Origin: JBCCOW01 sp039025855
GTDB taxonomy: Bacteria > Planctomycetota > Phycisphaerae > Phycisphaerales > Phycisphaeraceae
NCBI GenBank assembly: GCA_039025855.1
Contig: JBCCNL010000002.1
Coordinates: 124,001-188,000, forward strand
DNA length: 64,000 bases
Direction: 5' to 3'
A program made the translations under genes and the position numbers. The notes beneath the pieces were generated by a model. That model had not been told where the DNA came from and searched no databases. It worked only from the letters and a program-made list of their open reading frames with translations. This document shows positions 61,775 through 64,000 of this stretch, in pieces (position 1 is the stretch's first letter; the number at the start of each line of letters is the position of its first letter).

Positions 61775-62893
61775 CTACGCCGTCGCCTGATCCACATCAC
61801 CCAGAAACGCCACGAGCAGGTCCCGGCACGCATCCAGGTCGCCGGTGTGGATCATCTCCGTCACCGTGTGGATGTATCGCGTCGGGAGCGACAGCGTCAT
61901 CGCCCGGCAGCCCGCCGCCGCACGCTGCACCATCGCCGTGTCCGTCCCGCCCCGCGACAGGATCGACTTCTGATAGGGGATCTTGTTGGCTTCCGCCAAC
62001 CGAGTGAACTGCTGGATCAGCCCGTAGTCGCCGATCGCCGAGCTGTCCATGATCGTGATACCCGCGCCACCCCCAAGCTTCGTCACCGACTCCTGCGCAC
62101 TCACGCCCGGCGTGTCCACCGCCAGCGTCGTGTCCACGCCGATCCCGATGTCCGGCCGAACCGCAAACGCCGACGTCAACGCGCCCCGTAAGCCCACCTC
62201 TTCCTGAACCGTAAACACGACGCACACCGTGCACGCATGCGGCTTGTCCTTCATCCCGCGCAAGGCTTCAACGCCCAGCCAGCACGCGATCCGGTTGTCC
62301 ATCGCCCGCCCCACGAGGTGCGGCCCCAGCCGATCGAAGTCCGACCGCAGCACCACCATGTCGCCGACGTTGACCTTCTCCTTCACCTCGTCCGCGGCGA
62401 GCCCGAGGTCCAGCACAAACTCCTTCACCTCCGGCACCTTCTTCCGGTCCTCCGGCGACGCGATGTGCACCGGCTTGCCCCCCGGGTTCATCACCGCCGG
62501 CAGGTCCTTGCCCGGATCATCCGGGTCCGGGCAGACCGTCACCATCCGCGAGAACAGGTTCCGTGTGTCAAACCCACCGACCGGGTTCACGTAACAAAAC
62601 CCCTTGTCGTCGATGTGCCCGACAAGAAACCCAATCTGGTCCATGTGCGACGCCAGCATTACCCGCGTCGGGCGATCCTTGCCCGGCTCCCCGCCCGCAT
62701 CCCCCGCATCCACACTCTGCCCCGCAAACACCCCCGCCGTCGGCCCCTTCACCGCAATCACCGACCCCATCGCGTCCACCCGCACCGAATCCACCAGCCC
62801 CTCCAACTCACCCAGGATGAGATCCCGTACCCGGTGCTCCCGCCCCGGCACCCCCGCCGTGTTGACCAAACGCTCCAACAATTCGTACGCCAT
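61775..62893 (-). CDS. M42-family metallo-aminopeptidase
   Basis: 372-residue M42 (glutamyl aminopeptidase/deblocking aminopeptidase/endoglucanase-like) peptidase. Metal and catalytic motifs: MLASHMDQIGFLV, GRAMDNRIACWLG, VFTVQEEVGLRGA, GIGVDTTLAVDTPG and YIHTVTEMIH. These enzymes form dodecameric tetrahedral shells in the cytoplasm and trim peptides. It ends 35 bases from the mqo stop (convergent) and is followed upstream by the small membrane-protein gene on the same strand. Confidence 0.94.
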   Translation of the reverse strand: MAYELLERLVNTAGVPGREHRVRDLILGELEGLVDSVRVDAMGSVIAVKGPTAGVFAGQSVDAGDAGGEPGKDRPTRVMLASHMDQIGFLVGHIDDKGFCYVNPVGGFDTRNLFSRMVTVCPDPDDPGKDLPAVMNPGGKPVHIASPEDRKKVPEVKEFVLDLGLAADEVKEKVNVGDMVVLRSDFDRLGPHLVGRAMDNRIACWLGVEALRGMKDKPHACTVCVVFTVQEEVGLRGALTSAFAVRPDIGIGVDTTLAVDTPGVSAQESVTKLGGGAGITIMDSSAIGDYGLIQQFTRLAEANKIPYQKSILSRGGTDTAMVQRAAAGCRAMTLSLPTRYIHTVTEMIHTGDLDACRDLLVAFLGDVDQATA

Positions 62894-62944
62894 CGCTCAG
62901 AAGTCCTTATCCATTGGGTCCATTGAATCTCGTGGGCCGTGATC

Positions 62945-63091
62945 TTAACGACGCCCCCGCCCGCCCCGCTTCAGCAGCCAATAAAACACCACCGCAAACG
63001 GCAGCAACAGCCCCACGCCGAGCAGCACTACCCACAACCCGTGCTCACTGAACAGCGACGCTCCGACCGACACCACAGACCCACCCACCAC
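62945..63091 (-). CDS. Small single-pass membrane protein, 48 residues
   Basis: Short frame beginning with GTG at 63091 directly after the pterin dehydratase stop (no spacer). The product has a polar N-terminus with SLFSEHG, a strong membrane helix LWVVLLGVGLLLPFAVVFYW, and a basic tail KRGGRGRR, so N-out/C-in by the positive-inside rule. Amino-acid pattern and position argue for a real gene, though it is too short for homology by eye. Function unknown. Confidence 0.6.
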   Translation of the reverse strand: MVGGSVVSVGASLFSEHGLWVVLLGVGLLLPFAVVFYWLLKRGGRGRR

Positions 63092-63397
63092 TCAGCCCCC
63101 CGCCGTCGGCAGCCAGTTGAACCCCTCGATCGCCGCAGCCAATTCCAAATCCTTGCGAGTCACCTTCCCCCCCGCGTCGTGTGTGCTCAGGCTCAGCGTC
63201 ACCTTGTTGTAGACGTTGAACAGCTCCGGGTGATGCCCCGCCGCCTCCGCCGCAAACGCTACCCGCGTCACGAACCCCATCGCCTCCGGGAAGCCGCCGA
63301 ACTCAAACTGCTTGCTGATCATGTCGTTGCTAAACGACCAGCCCGGCAGATCAGCCAGGCCCTCGTCGATCGCCTCTGCGGAAAGTGCCTGTTCCAT
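63092..63397 (-). CDS. Pterin-4a-carbinolamine dehydratase
   Basis: 101-residue PCD-family protein (PhhB/DCoH type), which dehydrates 4a-hydroxytetrahydropterin to recycle pterin after aromatic amino-acid hydroxylation. The active-site pattern is visible: AEAAGHHPELFNVYNKV, then LSTHDAGGKVTRKDLELA. No aromatic hydroxylase is in the window, so the partner may be elsewhere or the protein may act in molybdopterin metabolism. ATG at 63397 gives the usual length; ATG at 63409 with AGGA just upstream is an alternative. Confidence 0.9.
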   Translation of the reverse strand: MEQALSAEAIDEGLADLPGWSFSNDMISKQFEFGGFPEAMGFVTRVAFAAEAAGHHPELFNVYNKVTLSLSTHDAGGKVTRKDLELAAAIEGFNWLPTAGG

Positions 63398-63669
63398 AGC
63401 GTTTCTCATCGGTCCTGCGACATCGGCGGGCAAATGAACATCCGCGATGCTCAGCCAAATCCGTCCTTTTGTGAAACCCAGACCACCCCGCCTGCGAAGA
63501 GTATACGCCGACCGCTTCAGACCCCACACGACGACACACCGGCCGCACCGTTTTTCACCCACCCGCCTTGAAACCCTACAAAAGCTCGCCTATTCATCAC
63601 GGGTCACGGCGGGGAGTACCGCCGACCACGACCCTCAAGCAAACCGTCACGACTTTCGAGAAACCCAGT

Positions 63670-64000
63670 ATGAAACGCGCACTCCTGATCGTCCCCGCTC
63701 TCGCCCTCGCCGCCACCTTCGGCCTTGCTCCCACCTCCGCCTACGCCTGTGCCGGCTGCGGCTGCGAGGCCAAAAAGCCCACCACCGCCGAGAAGCCCGC
63801 CGCCACCGGAGACATCGTCGATGTCGCCGCGTCCACCGGCAAGTTCAACACCCTCCTCGCCGCCGCTACCGCCGCCGGCCTTGTGGATGTCCTCAAGAGC
63901 GATGGCCCCCTCACCGTCATGGCCCCGCACGACAAAGCCTTCGCCAAGCTCCCCGAGGGCACCGTCGAGTCCCTGCTTAAGCCCGAAAACAAGGACAAGC
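63670..64000 (+). CDS. Secreted fasciclin (FAS1) domain protein (3' end cut by window edge)
   Basis: First 110 residues of an exported protein. Signal peptide ALLIVPALALAATFGLAPTS ends near AYA; a short cysteine cluster (CAGCGCEAKK) follows and then a FAS1 domain beginning DIVDVAASTGKFNTLLAAA and continuing GPLTVMAPHDKAFAKLPEGT. FAS1 domains mediate adhesion or matrix binding. The cysteine cluster near the mature N-terminus is unusual and could bind metal or form disulfides. The end of the gene lies beyond the window. Confidence 0.92.
   Translation, partial: MKRALLIVPALALAATFGLAPTSAYACAGCGCEAKKPTTAEKPAATGDIVDVAASTGKFNTLLAAATAAGLVDVLKSDGPLTVMAPHDKAFAKLPEGTVESLLKPENKDK

Noticed and set aside
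1..64000. CRISPR arrays, prophage or integrative element
   Set aside because: No regularly spaced repeats, phage genes or integrase/attachment signs other than the decayed transposase.

Overview
This window is high-GC bacterial DNA, most likely a planctomycete of the Phycisphaerae type. That assignment is inferred from gene content: two PEP-CTERM proteins, two prepilin-like proteins with a C-terminal H-X10-DG motif, many Gfo/Idh/MocA oxidoreductases, sulfatases beside GH29 fucosidases, a CcsBA fusion and a Tll0287-like haem lipoprotein. No rRNA, tRNA or CRISPR array was seen. Both ends cut a gene: a Gfo/Idh/MocA oxidoreductase on the left and a fasciclin-domain protein on the right.

Layout. 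1-2.4 kb: a divergent Nramp-like transporter overlapping an oxidoreductase. 2.5-10.3 kb: an IclR regulator and a MaoC protein, divergent from a tight operon of solute-binding-like protein, fused double CaiB/BaiF CoA-transferase, second MaoC-like protein, second solute-binding-like protein and Gfo/Idh/MocA. Neither binding protein has a signal peptide and no permease is present. 10.3-18.4 kb: an eight-gene minus-strand operon (SDR, ROK kinase, SIS isomerase, FAD oxidoreductase, phosphotriesterase-family hydrolase, TIM-barrel isomerase, two Gfo/Idh/MocA), mostly joined by 4-base stop/start overlaps. It faces a GntR/LacI-like regulator across a perfect 9-8-9 inverted repeat. 19.4-23.4 kb: SGNH esterase, GH29 fucosidase and sulfatase. 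23.5-32.7 kb and 39.6-45.8 kb: two copies of one cassette, LacI regulator with a near-consensus promoter, PEP-CTERM protein, prepilin-like protein, then secreted glycan-related proteins (GH2-like in the first copy, beta-helix in the second) followed by cytoplasmic enzymes. 32.8-37.7 kb: cyclase-family hydrolase, zinc dehydrogenase, aldo/keto reductase, FucU mutarotase and a second sulfatase. 37.7-39.4 kb: a beta-helix gene cut short by a decayed transposase.

From about 23 to 46 kb, with the enzymes at 19-23 kb, the genes fit use of a sulfated, fucose-containing glycan. FucU and oxidoreductases are present but FucI/FucK/FucA are not, so a non-phosphorylating oxidative fucose route is inferred. 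Both fucosidases and both sulfatases lack signal peptides, whereas the GH2-like and intact beta-helix proteins have them.

45.8-46.2 kb is a gene-free stretch with a candidate structured RNA and a clear intrinsic terminator. 46.3-57.5 kb is a haem and cytochrome block: hemA, an NAD(P)H/FAD-[2Fe-2S]-diheme b membrane fusion, an 11-haem-site cytochrome, a Tll0287-like lipoprotein, a small cytochrome c, a globin, a lipoprotein and CcsBA. The remainder is largely housekeeping: a tandem D-Ala-D-Ala ligase-like fusion, malate:quinone oxidoreductase, an M42 peptidase, a 48-residue membrane protein, pterin dehydratase and the fasciclin protein.

The best candidates for something undescribed are the cytosolic binding-protein/CoA-transferase operon, the duplicated LacI/PEP-CTERM/pseudopilin cassette, the diheme membrane fusion and the tandem ligase.
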